Numbered from the stretch's first letter, positions 8,167 to 16,806 are shown. The stretch is DNA of 64,000 bases from Micromonospora carbonacea (GCF_014205165.1 NZ_JACHMZ010000001.1:6864501-6928500); one strand, 5' to 3'. Notes: a model not told the origin generated them from the sequence alone. Translations and numbers: made by a program.

Positions 8167-9408
8167 CACCCAGCGGCGGACGTACGCGCCGTCGGGGTCG
8201 AAGCGGGCCGCCTGGCGGGTCGGGTTGAACCCCCGGTGTGGCCGGCTGTCGTTGCCGGTGCCCGCCACCCACTGCCAGTTGCCGGCGTTGTTGGCCACGT
8301 CGCCGTCGAGCAGCCAGCGGGAGAAGACGGCGACCCCCTCGCGCCAGTCCAGCCCGACAACCTTGGTCAGGTAGCCGGCCGTGATCAGCCGGGCCCGGTT
8401 GTGCATCCAGCCCTCGGCGCGCAGCTGCCGCATCCCCGCGTCGACGATCGGCAGGCCGGTGCGCCCCCGCGTCCAGGCGTCGAGCGCCTCGGGGTCGTGC
8501 CGCCAGTCCTCGGTGGCCCCCCGCCGGTACGCCTTCGTGGCGATCTCGGGGAAGACGGCGGTGACCTGGTGGTAGAAGTCCCGCCAGCAGAGCTGCCGGA
8601 CGAACGGGCCGAACCGCGCGCCGCCCGGGTCGCCGGCCCGCTCACCCGCCCGGTTCGCCAGCTCCAGCGGCGACAGGCAGCCGAACCGCAGGTACGGGCT
8701 GAGCCGCGAGGTCGCGTCGCCGGCCAGGTCGTCGTGGCTGTCGCCGTACCGGTCGACGGTGGGCAGCCACTGCGCGAGGCGGCGGCGGGCGGCGGCCTCC
8801 CCGCCCGGCGCGGCGTGCGGCGACTCCCCCGGCGGCGGTGCGGGCAGCTTGCCGACCGGCGGCCCGTCGGGCGATGACCCGGGCCTCAGCCGCTCGGGCA
8901 GCCGGATCCGGTCGGGCGGGGCCAGCTCCTCCCGCCACAGCGCCCCCTGCCAGGCCCGGAAGTAGGGGGTGAAGACCCGGTAGTGGTCGCCGCCGGCCGG
9001 ACGCACCGCGCCGGGGTCGACGATCGTGAGGCCGGGGAAGAGGCGCAGGTGCAGACGGTGCCGCTCGCACTCGGCGCGCAGCCGGCGCTCGCGGGTGCCG
9101 GCGTAGCGGCTGACGTCGGCGGAGCAGGCGATCCCCTCGGCGCCCACCTCGCCGGCCAGCCGGATCGTCTCGGCCACCGGGTCGCCGTGCCGGATCACCA
9201 GGTCGCCGCCGCGGTCCCGCAGCGCGTCGCGTAGGGCGGCGAGGCTCTGGTGCAGGAAGCGCGTCCGGTTGGGCGAGCGGCCGGTGAGCGCCGGGTCGAG
9301 CACGAACAGCGGGACGACCCGGGCGAAGGCGGAGCAGGCCGCGGCCAGCGCCGGGTGGTCGTGCACCCGCAGGTCGCGGGTGAACAACACGATCGCGGTA
9401 CGCGTCAT
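8146..9408 (-). CDS. phr: Deoxyribodipyrimidine photolyase (DNA repair)
   Basis: The 420-residue product is a photolyase/cryptochrome. The N-terminal antenna-binding Rossmann domain starts MTRTAIVLFTRDLRVHDHPA. The FAD-binding helical domain includes SRLSPYLRFGCLSP, QLCWRDFYHQV, GWMHNRARLITAGYLTK and the NNAGNWQWVAGTG segment. It repairs UV pyrimidine dimers with light. Its ATG overlaps the crtB stop by four bases (ATGA), so the two genes are translationally coupled. The C-terminal KGRAPG is encoded by repeat copy A, so the natural end may have been replaced. Confidence 0.93.
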   Translation of the reverse strand: MTRTAIVLFTRDLRVHDHPALAAACSAFARVVPLFVLDPALTGRSPNRTRFLHQSLAALRDALRDRGGDLVIRHGDPVAETIRLAGEVGAEGIACSADVSRYAGTRERRLRAECERHRLHLRLFPGLTIVDPGAVRPAGGDHYRVFTPYFRAWQGALWREELAPPDRIRLPERLRPGSSPDGPPVGKLPAPPPGESPHAAPGGEAAARRRLAQWLPTVDRYGDSHDDLAGDATSRLSPYLRFGCLSPLELANRAGERAGDPGGARFGPFVRQLCWRDFYHQVTAVFPEIATKAYRRGATEDWRHDPEALDAWTRGRTGLPIVDAGMRQLRAEGWMHNRARLITAGYLTKVVGLDWREGVAVFSRWLLDGDVANNAGNWQWVAGTGNDSRPHRGFNPTRQAARFDPDGAYVRRWVKGRAPG

Positions 9409-10328
9409 CGGCCGGCGGGCGGCAGGGTCGGGCCGGGGACCACGACGGGGGTGCCGGCGGGGGTGAGCAGGGCCCGCCCGGCCACCGCCATCCGCCGCCG
9501 CCGGGGCACCAGCGCCCGCCGGGTGAACACGTCGTAGTCCTGGGCGGCGACCTCGTCGAGGATGCCGCCGTAGAGGACGTACGCGGTGCGCATGCACGCC
9601 TGGGAGGCGGGCGTGAGCATGGTGACGCCCGGCGCGGCGGCCGCGTAGTGCGTCTGGGCGCGGCTCACCTCGTACTCGACGAGGTCGCGGATCCTCGGGG
9701 TGGCCCGGCCCCGGGCGGCGGCGGCGAACAGGTCCTCGCGGGTGACGTCGAACTTGGCGAGGTCCTCGTCGGGCAGGTACGTCCGGCCGCGTGCGAGGTC
9801 CTCGGCGACGTCCCGGATGAAGTTGGTGAGCTGGAAGGCGAGGCCGAGCTGCCGGGCGGGCTCGCGGGCGGCGGCGGGGTCGGAGCTGCCGAGGATCGGC
9901 AGCATCATGGTGCCGATGACGGCGGCCGAGCCCTCCATGTAGTCGAGCAGGTCGTCGTAGGTCGGGTACGCGGTGACGGTCAGGTCCATCGCCATGCTGC
10001 GCAGGAACGACGCGAAGTCGGCCCGGTCCAGGTCGAAGACGGCGATGGTGTGCAGCACGGCGGGCAGCAGCGGGTCGTCGACCGGGGCCCCGGCCAGCCC
10101 GGCCAGGAAGCGGGCCGACCAGTCGTCGAGCCGGGCGGCCCGCTCGGCAGGCGGCAGGTCCTCGGTGCGGTCGACGATCTCGTCGGCGTACCGGGTGAAT
10201 CCGTACAACGCGTGAACGTGTCGCCGTTTCCAAGCGGGAAGCAGGCGGGTGGCGAGATAGTAGGTGCGGCCGTGACGTCTGTGCAGCTCGCGGCAGCGGT
10301 CATAGGCAGCGGTGAGGTCGACGTCCAC
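9405..10328 (-). CDS. crtB: Phytoene synthase
   Basis: The 307-residue product is a squalene/phytoene synthase family member. It condenses two GGPP molecules to phytoene. The two Asp-rich motifs are visible as YADEIVDRTED and QLTNFIRDVAEDLARGRTYL. GTG 10328 is chosen because GAGGGAGGG lies just upstream and homology begins at AAYDRCRELHRRHGRTYY. The gene is divergent from crtE with only 65 bases between starts, and is coupled downstream to phr. Confidence 0.92.
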   Translation of the reverse strand: MDVDLTAAYDRCRELHRRHGRTYYLATRLLPAWKRRHVHALYGFTRYADEIVDRTEDLPPAERAARLDDWSARFLAGLAGAPVDDPLLPAVLHTIAVFDLDRADFASFLRSMAMDLTVTAYPTYDDLLDYMEGSAAVIGTMMLPILGSSDPAAAREPARQLGLAFQLTNFIRDVAEDLARGRTYLPDEDLAKFDVTREDLFAAAARGRATPRIRDLVEYEVSRAQTHYAAAAPGVTMLTPASQACMRTAYVLYGGILDEVAAQDYDVFTRRALVPRRRRMAVAGRALLTPAGTPVVVPGPTLPPAGR

Positions 10329-10371
10329 CGGCCCTCCCTCGAATTCGACGCAGAAATCGACGCAACTCGTA

Positions 10372-10381
10372 ACCCTAGGGT
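10372..10381. promoter_or_regulatory. Candidate operator between divergent crtB and crtE
   Basis: ACCCTAGGGT is a perfect 10-bp palindrome in the 65-base divergent promoter region. TACGCT, a possible -10 box for crtE, begins on the last base of the palindrome and is followed by only seven bases before the ATG, which suggests a leaderless crtE transcript. The nearby MerR/B12 regulator is an obvious candidate to bind here, but that is inference. Confidence 0.4.
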
Positions 10382-10393
10382 ACGCTCGCCGAC

Positions 10394-11548
10394 ATGGCCA
10401 ACGACGCAGTTGCGGGTAATGCGCTCCGCGTCGCGCCGGCACAGCCGGGAGCGACGGACGATCCGGTCCGCGGCGTACTGGCCGCGTTCACGAAAGACCT
10501 GGTCAAGGGGGTCGACGAGACTCTCGACGGCTTCCTCGCCGCCGAGGTCTCGACGCTCGCCGAAATCGACTCGGCGATGGGCGAATTCGCCGCGACCGCG
10601 CGCGACTGCGTGCTGGCCGGCGGCAAGCGGGTCCGCCCCACCTTCGCGTACTGGGGCTGGCGGGGGGTCGCCGGCGGCAACGAGCCGCTGCCGGCGGTGC
10701 TGCCGGCCCTCGCCGCCCTAGAGCTGCTGCACACGTTCGCCCTCGTGCACGACGACGTGATGGACGCGTCCGACACGCGGCGCGGCCGCCCCACGGCGCA
10801 CCGGGCCGCCGCCGCCCGGCACGTCGCCGCCGGCCACACCGGCGACCCGGGCCGGTTCGGCGAGGCGGTGGCCGTGCTCGTCGGCGACCTGTGCCTGGTG
10901 TGGGCCGACCGGCTGCTCGCGCACGCCACCGTGCCGCCGGCCCGGCTGCTCGACGTCCGGCGCGGCTACGACCAGATGCGCGTCGAAACGGTCGCCGGGC
11001 AGTACCTCGACATCCTGGGCGAGAACGACGCGGCCAACTGGTCGCTGGACCGGGCCCTGCGGGTCGCCCGCTACAAGACCGCCAGCTACACCGTCCAGCG
11101 TCCGCTGCTGTTCGGGGCGGCCCTGGCCGGCGCCGACGCCGACGGGCCGCTGACCGCCGCGTACACCCGCTACGGCCTGGCCGTCGGCGAGGCGTTCCAG
11201 CTCCGCGACGACCTGCTCGGCGTCTACGGCGACCCGGCGACCACCGGCAAGCCGACCGGCGACGACCTGCGCACCGGCAAGCCGACCGCGCTGCTGATGC
11301 TCGCCCGGCAGCTCGCCACCGCGACCCAGCGCCGGGTCCTGGAGCGGGCCGGCACGGTCACCGCGGCCCGCGACGTGGCCCGGCTCGCCGAGCTGGTCGC
11401 CGACACCGGCGCGGTCGCCAAGGTCGAACGGATGATCTCCGACCGGGTCGCCGACGCGCTGGCCGCGCTCGACACCGCGTCGATCGACGAGACCGCGCGC
11501 ACCGCGCTGACGGGCCTCGCCACCGCCGCCACCGCACGGCGGGCATGA
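10394..11548 (+). CDS. crtE: Geranylgeranyl diphosphate synthase (polyprenyl synthetase)
   Basis: The 384-residue trans-isoprenyl diphosphate synthase makes GGPP for carotenoids. The first Asp-rich motif is in LVHDDVMDASDTRRGRPT and the second in QLRDDLLGVYGDP. GGKRVRPTF supplies the conserved Lys-Arg pair that binds IPP. The first ~30 residues are an unconserved extension. It is the first gene of a plus-strand run crtE-crtI-idi-merR with gaps of about 25-30 bases or less. Confidence 0.92.
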   Translation: MANDAVAGNALRVAPAQPGATDDPVRGVLAAFTKDLVKGVDETLDGFLAAEVSTLAEIDSAMGEFAATARDCVLAGGKRVRPTFAYWGWRGVAGGNEPLPAVLPALAALELLHTFALVHDDVMDASDTRRGRPTAHRAAAARHVAAGHTGDPGRFGEAVAVLVGDLCLVWADRLLAHATVPPARLLDVRRGYDQMRVETVAGQYLDILGENDAANWSLDRALRVARYKTASYTVQRPLLFGAALAGADADGPLTAAYTRYGLAVGEAFQLRDDLLGVYGDPATTGKPTGDDLRTGKPTALLMLARQLATATQRRVLERAGTVTAARDVARLAELVADTGAVAKVERMISDRVADALAALDTASIDETARTALTGLATAATARRA

Positions 11549-11576
11549 TGGGCAAACTCGTGAGGGAGGTGGTCGC

Positions 11577-13058
11577 GTGCGCACCGTGACCGGACGTACG
11601 GACCGGGTGGTGGTCGTCGGCGCGGGGCTCGGCGGGCTGGCCTGCGCGCTGCACCTGGCCGGCAGCGGACGACAGGTGACCGTGCTCGAACGCGAGGCGG
11701 TGCCCGGCGGCCGGGCCGGCCGGCTCGGCGTCGACGGGTACGAGTTCGACACCGGCCCCACCGTGCTCACCATGCCCGACCTGATCGCCGAGGCGCTCGG
11801 GGCGGTCGGCGAGGAGCTGCGCGACTGGGTCGAGCTGATGCCGCTGGACCCGGCGTACCGGGCCTACTACCCGGACGGCTCGACGCTGGACGTCATCACC
11901 GACACCACCCGGATGGCCGCCGAGATCGCCTCGGTCTGCGGGCCCCGGGAGGCCGACGGCTACCTGCGCTTCGTCGACTACGCCCGCGAGCTGTGGCGGC
12001 TGGAGCGGGCCGACTTCATCGAGCGCAACCTCGACGCCCCCACCGACCTGCTCACCGGCAACCTGCTGAAGCTGCTGGCGGGCGGCGCGTTCCGCCGGCT
12101 CCAGACGAAGATCGGGCAGTTCTTCCGCGACCCGCGCACCCAGCGGATCTTCTCCTTCCAGGCCATGTACGCCGGGCTCGCCCCGCACGACGCGCTGGCC
12201 ATCTACGCCGTCATCGCGTACCTCGACTCGGTGGCCGGGGTCTACTTCCCGCGCGGCGGCATCCACGCGGTCTCCCGGGGGATGGCCGGCGCGGCCGAGA
12301 AGCACGGCGTGCAGATCCGCTACGGCACCACGGTGGCCCGGGTGGAGACCGCGAACGGCCGGGCGACCGGGGTGGTCACCGCAGACGGCGAGTTCGTCGG
12401 AGCCGACGTGGTGGTGCTCAACCCGGACCTGCCGGTCGCCTACCGGGACCTGCTCCCGCCGACCCGGCGACGCCGGTTGACGTACTCGCCGTCGTGCGTG
12501 GTGCTGCACGTCGGCTCGCGGCAGGGCTATGAGAAAATCGCCCACCACAACATCCACTTCGGACGGTCCTGGAAGGGCACGTTCGACGAGGTGATCCGGC
12601 GGGGGGAGCTGATGACCGACCCGTCCCTGCTGGTCACCAACCCCAGTCGCACCGACCCGGCGGTCGCCCCGGCCGGCGGGCACACGTACTACGTGCTCGC
12701 CCCGGTGCCGAACCTCGACCGGGCCCCGTTCGAGTGGCGCGGCGACCTCACCCGCCGGTACACCGACCAGCTCGTCGGCACGCTGGAGAAACGCGGGTAC
12801 GTCGGCTTCGGCGCCGGCATCGAGGTGTTGCGCGCGGTCACCCCGGCCGAGTGGGCCGAGCAGGGCATGGCCGCCGGCACCCCGTTCGCGTCCGCGCACA
12901 GCCTCTTCCAGACCGGCCCCTTCCGCCCGTCGAACCTGCACCGCACGCTTGGCAACGTGGTGTTCGTCGGCTCCGGCACCCAGCCCGGCGTCGGCGTGCC
13001 CATGGTCCTGATCTCCGGCAAGCTGGCCGCCGCCCGCGTGACGGGCGGCGACCGGTGA
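11577..13058 (+). CDS. crtI: Phytoene desaturase (carotenoid dehydrogenase)
   Basis: The 493-residue FAD-dependent desaturase introduces double bonds into phytoene. The N-terminal dinucleotide-binding motif is VVVVGAGLGGLACALHL, followed by VLEREAVPGGRAG. The C-terminal FAD contact is VVFVGSGTQPGVGVPMVLISG. The GTG start at 11577 has GAGGGAGG seven bases upstream. It sits 28 bases after crtE and 25 before idi, consistent with one operon. Confidence 0.93.
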   Translation: MRTVTGRTDRVVVVGAGLGGLACALHLAGSGRQVTVLEREAVPGGRAGRLGVDGYEFDTGPTVLTMPDLIAEALGAVGEELRDWVELMPLDPAYRAYYPDGSTLDVITDTTRMAAEIASVCGPREADGYLRFVDYARELWRLERADFIERNLDAPTDLLTGNLLKLLAGGAFRRLQTKIGQFFRDPRTQRIFSFQAMYAGLAPHDALAIYAVIAYLDSVAGVYFPRGGIHAVSRGMAGAAEKHGVQIRYGTTVARVETANGRATGVVTADGEFVGADVVVLNPDLPVAYRDLLPPTRRRRLTYSPSCVVLHVGSRQGYEKIAHHNIHFGRSWKGTFDEVIRRGELMTDPSLLVTNPSRTDPAVAPAGGHTYYVLAPVPNLDRAPFEWRGDLTRRYTDQLVGTLEKRGYVGFGAGIEVLRAVTPAEWAEQGMAAGTPFASAHSLFQTGPFRPSNLHRTLGNVVFVGSGTQPGVGVPMVLISGKLAAARVTGGDR

Positions 13059-13083
13059 GCGCCCGGGTAGTGGGAGGTGTGCG

Positions 13084-13698
13084 ATGAGCGTGCGCGAGGA
13101 ACACCTGGTCGAGCTGGTCGACGACGATGGCCGGGCGCGGGGCGAGGCGACGGTGTCCGCCGCCCACCAGCCGCCCGGCCGGCTGCACCGGGCCTTCTCC
13201 GTGCTGCTCGTCGCCCCGGACGGCCGGGTGCTGCTCCAGCGCCGGGCCGCCGTGAAGACCCGGTTCCCGCTGCGCTGGGCCAACTCCTGCTGCGGCCATC
13301 CCGCGCCGGGCGAGTCGCTGGTGACCGCCGCGAACCGCCGGCTGGGCGAGGAACTGGGCGTCGGGCCCGTCGAGCTGACCGAGGCCGGCGTGTACGTCTA
13401 CTACGCCGAGGACCCGGCCACCGGGCGGGTCGAGTTCGAGTACGACCACGTGCTGCGCGCCGACGTCCCGGCCGACCTGCCGGTGCGGCCGGACCCGGCC
13501 GAGGTGGCCGAGCTGCGCTGGGTCGACCCGGCGACCCTGGAGACCGACCTCGACGTCGACCCCCGGGCGTACGCCCCCTGGCTGGGCGGGGTGGTGAACC
13601 GCCTGCTGCGCCCGTCCCCGCCGGCGCGCGGCGCGGCACCGGCCGGTCCCCGCGTCGACGAGGTGAACGAGGCGGCGGAGCGGTCGGGTGGGCGATGA
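13084..13698 (+). CDS. idi: Isopentenyl-diphosphate delta-isomerase, type I
   Basis: The 204-residue Nudix-fold isomerase interconverts IPP and DMAPP, supplying the starter for crtE. NSCCGHP contains the catalytic Cys. HRAFSVLL and the Glu-rich EFEYDHVL segment carry the metal ligands and catalytic Glu. A ~30-residue C-terminal tail after NRLLRPSPP is not conserved. The ATG follows GGGAGGTGTGCG. The 3' end overlaps the start of the MerR gene at 13688 by 11 bases. Confidence 0.92.
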   Translation: MSVREEHLVELVDDDGRARGEATVSAAHQPPGRLHRAFSVLLVAPDGRVLLQRRAAVKTRFPLRWANSCCGHPAPGESLVTAANRRLGEELGVGPVELTEAGVYVYYAEDPATGRVEFEYDHVLRADVPADLPVRPDPAEVAELRWVDPATLETDLDVDPRAYAPWLGGVVNRLLRPSPPARGAAPAGPRVDEVNEAAERSGGR

Positions 13699-14647
13699 GG
13701 CGTTGAGCGCGGGGGCCGTGGCACGCCGCCTGGGTGTCGCGGTCACCACGCTGCGCACCTGGCACCAGCGGTACGGCCTGGGCCCCAGCCAGCACCTGCC
13801 GGGCCACCACCGGCGGTACACGCCGGACGACCTCGCGCGCCTGGAGATCATGCGCAAGCTCACCGCCGAGGGGGTCACCCCGGCCGAGGCGGCCCGCTGG
13901 GCCCGGCAGGTGCCCGCCCCCGCCCCGGGCGACGCGGCGGCCGGCATCGTCGCCAACCGGATCCGGCCGGGCAGCGGACGCGACGGCGGCGGGCAGACCA
14001 TCCCGGTCGGCCGGGCCGGGCCGGCGGCCCGCGGGCTGGCCCGGGCCGCCATGCGGCTGGACTCGGTGGCGATCGGGGAGGCCATCGCGCACGCCCTGGC
14101 CACCGACGGCGTCGTGGGCACCTGGGAGGGACTGCTGCGCCCGGTGCTCGTCGGCATCGGCGAGCGGCACGCCGCCACGGCCGGGCTCATCGACGTGGAG
14201 CACCTGGTGTCGCGGTGCGTCTCGGAGGCGTTCGCGGCCGTCGCCCGCGCCGCCTCGGCCACCGGCCCGGCCCGCATCCTGCTCTCCTGCGCCGACGAGG
14301 AGCAGCACACCCTGCCGCTGGAGGCGCTCGCCGCCGCGCTGGCCGAGGCCGGCGTCGCGTACCGGATGCTCGGCGCCCGGGTGCCGACGGCGGCCCTGCT
14401 CGAGGCGGTCAACCGCACCGGCCCGGCGGCCGTGGTGGTCTGGTCGCACATCCGGGCCACCGCCGACCCGGCCCAGCTCAGCGCGCTGCTGGCCAGCCCG
14501 CGCCGGCCCCTGCTGGTGCTGGCCGCCGGCCCCGGCTGGCGGGCCGACTCGCTGCCGGCCGGCGTGGTCCGCCCGGTCGACCTCGCCGAGGCGGTCTCGC
14601 TCGCCCTGGCCGTGCGGGACTCGCTGGACCAGTCGACGGGGGCCTGA
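13688..14647 (+). CDS. MerR-family regulator with B12-binding domain (LitR/CarH type)
   Basis: The 319-residue product has an N-terminal MerR winged helix (AGAVARRLGVAVTTLRTWHQ, then HHRRYTPDDL). A helical domain with VGTWEGLLRPVL and IDVEHLVSRCV follows, and then a Rossmann-like cobalamin domain starting RILLSCADEEQHTL. In CarH and LitR the His of the EQH element is the lower axial ligand of adenosylcobalamin, and it is retained here. These proteins repress carotenoid genes in the dark and release DNA when light breaks the Co-C bond. Position in the crt operon supports the same role. The start is GTG 13688, overlapping idi. Confidence 0.88.
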   Translation: MGDEALSAGAVARRLGVAVTTLRTWHQRYGLGPSQHLPGHHRRYTPDDLARLEIMRKLTAEGVTPAEAARWARQVPAPAPGDAAAGIVANRIRPGSGRDGGGQTIPVGRAGPAARGLARAAMRLDSVAIGEAIAHALATDGVVGTWEGLLRPVLVGIGERHAATAGLIDVEHLVSRCVSEAFAAVARAASATGPARILLSCADEEQHTLPLEALAAALAEAGVAYRMLGARVPTAALLEAVNRTGPAAVVVWSHIRATADPAQLSALLASPRRPLLVLAAGPGWRADSLPAGVVRPVDLAEAVSLALAVRDSLDQSTGA

Positions 14648-14719
14648 CCGCCCTGCCGCCGTTCACGTTTCGTCCACTACGGTCGAGTGGCCCACGGCCC
14701 CCGACCCCTCGGAGTGACG

Positions 14720-15517
14720 ATGAGCGTACGGAGAGCACTGGCGCTCGGCCTCTGCCTGGCGTTGTTCCTCGCTGGCTGCGGCGAGCGGACGACCGACCGA
14801 CGGCCGGAGGCCGCCGCCTCCCCGGCGGCACCGACCGCGCCCCCGCCGGAGTCGACACCCAAGCCGACCGTCACCCCCAGGCCCACCCGCACCAGCCCGC
14901 CCCCGCTGCGCCCGCGCCCCACCAAGCTCCCGGCCGGGTTGCGTCGGACCACGGGGGTCAAGGCCGTGGCGTTGACCTTCGACGACGGGCCCGACCCGGC
15001 CTGGACGCCGAAGATCCTCGACCAGCTCAAGGCAGCCGGGGCGAAGGCCACCTTCTGCGTGGTCGGCACGCAGGTGCGCAAGCACCCGCAGCTGGTCGCC
15101 CGGATCGCCCGCGAGGGGCACCAGCTCTGCAACCACAGCTGGCGGCACGACATCGACCTCGGCCGGCGACCCGTCGCCGACATCCGCGCCGACCTGACCC
15201 GCACCAACCGCGCCATCCGGGCGGCGGCGCCCGACGCCAAGGTGACCCTCTACCGGCAGCCGGGCGGGCGGTGGACCCCCGAGGTGGTGACGGTGGCGAA
15301 GCAGCTCGGCATGCGATCGCTGCACTGGGCCGTCGACCCGCAGGACTGGGCGAAGCCCACCGCCCCGACGATCAGGAAACGGGTCACGGGCGCGACGAAG
15401 CCGGGCTCGATCGTGCTCATGCACGACGGGGGCGGGAACCGGGCCGCCACGGTCGCCGCCTGCGCCCACCTCATCGGCGACCTGAAGCGGCGCTACGGGC
15501 TCACCAGGCTCGGCTAG
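14720..15517 (+). CDS. Polysaccharide deacetylase lipoprotein (NodB domain)
   Basis: The 265-residue product has a lipoprotein signal (lipobox LFLAGC). A Pro/Thr-rich spacer of ~50 residues follows, then a NodB/CE4 deacetylase domain. The catalytic motifs are TFDDGPD (base Asp and metal Asp), NHSWRHD (metal His pair, H-x3-H) and RQPGGRW. It probably removes acetyl groups from peptidoglycan or another wall glycan on the outer face of the membrane. ATG 14720 is preferred over 14687 because GGAG lies five bases upstream and the signal peptide starts there. Confidence 0.9.
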   Translation: MSVRRALALGLCLALFLAGCGERTTDRRPEAAASPAAPTAPPPESTPKPTVTPRPTRTSPPPLRPRPTKLPAGLRRTTGVKAVALTFDDGPDPAWTPKILDQLKAAGAKATFCVVGTQVRKHPQLVARIAREGHQLCNHSWRHDIDLGRRPVADIRADLTRTNRAIRAAAPDAKVTLYRQPGGRWTPEVVTVAKQLGMRSLHWAVDPQDWAKPTAPTIRKRVTGATKPGSIVLMHDGGGNRAATVAACAHLIGDLKRRYGLTRLG

Positions 15518-15569
15518 ACCGCCCATGACCTGCGGCTTTGCGGTTGGATGTGCCACCGGCCATACCGAT

Positions 15570-15599
15570 TTGTTTCGTGGGCCGACCGTCACGTATGCT
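15570..15599 (+). promoter_or_regulatory. Candidate promoter for the tRNA cluster
   Basis: TTGTTT at 15570-15575 and TATGCT at 15594-15599 are spaced by 18 bases, about 75 bases ahead of tRNA-Glu. The spacing and boxes fit a vegetative sigma promoter. No other promoter-like pair is obvious in this gap. Confidence 0.4.
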
Positions 15600-15671
15600 T
15601 TCGAAGCCTCCGGCGGGGCCGGATGGGAGCAAGTCCGCTAGAAGTTGCGAGTGTGCAATGATGGCGGGGCC

Positions 15672-15744
15672 GCCCTCATCGTCTAGCGGCCCAGGACGCC
15701 GCCCTTTCAAGGCGGTAGCACGGGTTCGAATCCCGTTGGGGGCA
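15672..15744 (+). tRNA. tRNA-Glu (anticodon TTC)
   Basis: A complete cloverleaf can be read. The acceptor GCCCTCA pairs with TGGGGGC, with discriminator A. The anticodon stem CCGCC/GGCGG encloses the loop CTTTCAA, giving anticodon TTC. The T arm contains GGGTTCGAATCCC. No CCA is encoded. Confidence 0.95.
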
Positions 15745-15784
15745 CGACCGGCGCAAGCCGGAGCAACACCGGTAACACCAGCGA

Positions 15785-15858
15785 GGTCCTGTGGAGCAGT
15801 CGGAGTGCTCGCCGCCCTGTCAAGGCGGAGGTCGCGGGTTCAAGTCCCGTCAGGACCG
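15785..15858 (+). tRNA. tRNA-Asp (anticodon GTC)
   Basis: Acceptor GGTCCTG pairs with CAGGACC, with discriminator G. The anticodon stem CCGCC/GGCGG encloses CTGTCAA, giving GTC. The T arm is GCGGGTTCAAGTCCCGT. It lies 40 bases after tRNA-Glu and CCA is not encoded. Confidence 0.95.
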
Positions 15859-15867
15859 CAAGCGCTG

Positions 15868-15892
15868 ACGCCGCGCGTAAGATGCGCGGCGT
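15868..15892 (+). terminator. Hairpin after tRNA-Asp
   Basis: ACGCCGCGC and GCGCGGCGT form a perfect 9-bp stem around a 7-base loop, ten bases after tRNA-Asp. It is followed by TTCTG rather than a long T run, so it may be a terminator or a processing site. Confidence 0.6.
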
Positions 15893-15961
15893 TCTGCGTA
15901 TCGGAGCAGGTGCCCTGCCGGCGGCGATCCCGTCACTTGGGTACGATGAGCCGAGCAGCAC

Positions 15962-16035
15962 GGCCAGGTAGCTCAGTTGGTACGAGCGTCCGACTGAAAA
16001 TCGGAAGGTCGGCGGTTCGACCCCGCCCCTGGCCA
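15962..16035 (+). tRNA. tRNA-Phe (anticodon GAA)
   Basis: Acceptor GGCCAGG pairs with CCTGGCC, with discriminator A. The anticodon stem TCCGA/TCGGA encloses CTGAAAA, giving GAA. The T arm is GGCGGTTCGACCCCGCC. It lies about 100 bases beyond tRNA-Asp, after a terminator-like hairpin. Confidence 0.95.
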
Positions 16036-16061
16036 CATAGCCTTTCGCCGGGCTACAGAGG

Positions 16062-16089
16062 TCCCCACCAGCGGAAACGCAGGTGGGGA
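16062..16089 (+). terminator. Hairpin after tRNA-Phe
   Basis: TCCCCACC at 16062-16069 pairs with GGTGGGGA at 16082-16089 around a 12-base loop, 26 bases after the tRNA. It is followed by TCTTGCTTAT, which is T-rich for this genome. It probably ends the tRNA transcript. Confidence 0.65.
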
Positions 16090-16569
16090 TCTTGCTTATG
16101 TGGCCCCGGGTCGTAGCGATCAACGCTGTCCGTGGATTGACCGCTGGGCAGCCGACTTCCTTCACTTGCCCCAAGACCCTCCCCGCCTGGCTGCTGGACC
16201 GCTGACTCGCCGCACTTGGCGCACCGCGCCCGCCGCCCCCACGGCCCAGGGCCGCGACCGTTCGGCAACTCCGTCCCGGAAGCGTCGGCCCCGTCATGGT
16301 CAGCCCAATCCCGATCCGCGCCACCGCAGGGCGGGTGGGATCTCGCGCCTCTGACGCTTCGGTCGCGCCGAGGCCCGCCGCTGGCCGCACCGGTTCGCCA
16401 GCCGCAGTCCGCCCTCGACACCGCGCTGGCCAGCGCAGTCACGACGAGCAGGAGCCAGTAACCCCTCGGCGACCACGTCGTTCAACAGATTGGAGTGCCC
16501 TAGGGATCCGATGGCAATATCGGGGCGGACAGCTTGGAACCAGGGCATACCAGCATCTATCGTGCCTGC
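16090..16569. other. Gene-free 480-bp stretch between tRNA-Phe and the toxin-like gene
   Basis: No frame here looks like a real protein. The open frames are short, overlap on both strands and have no ribosome sites or recognisable motifs. The stretch is slightly poorer in GC toward its right end and probably contains the promoter of the toxin module. I saw no duplicated 3' end of tRNA-Phe that would mark an integration site. Confidence 0.5.
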
Positions 16570-16806
16570 ATGACCCCGAAGCGCCACCCCGACTCAGCGG
16601 TGCGTGCCGTCCTGAAGGACGCGAAGCAACTCGGCTGGCGCTTCGAGCCCGCCGCAGGCGGACGAGCGCACATCTTCGGCAAGCTCCTGTGCCCGGGCGG
16701 CCTCTGCCAGCCGGTCTGGGTGCTCAGCACGCCGCGAGGCGACGCGCAGAGCAGGATCCTTCGACGCAATATGGCGCGCTGTCCACACCGCGACAACCGA
16801 GAGTGA
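16570..16806 (+). CDS. HicA-like toxin (candidate mRNA interferase)
   Basis: The 78-residue basic protein resembles HicA-type small dsRNA-binding-fold toxins. It has an N-terminal helix (AVRAVLKDAKQLGWRFEP), then GGRAHIFG with the candidate catalytic His34, a Cys-containing strand, and STPRGDAQSRILRRNM with a CPH end. HicA toxins cleave mRNA and are held inactive by a partner encoded next door. The next gene, 71 bases downstream, encodes an HTH protein and the third a SecB-like protein. Homology is judged by eye and is weaker than for classical HicA. Confidence 0.6.
   Translation: MTPKRHPDSAVRAVLKDAKQLGWRFEPAAGGRAHIFGKLLCPGGLCQPVWVLSTPRGDAQSRILRRNMARCPHRDNRE

Noticed and set aside
15707..16390. 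A 227-codon open frame on the minus strand
   Set aside because: It runs antisense through two of the tRNAs and the terminators. Its apparent motifs are the translated complement of tRNA sequence.
15962..16569. An attachment-site duplication of the tRNA-Phe 3' end
   Set aside because: I found no second copy of the T-arm/acceptor sequence downstream and no integrase gene.
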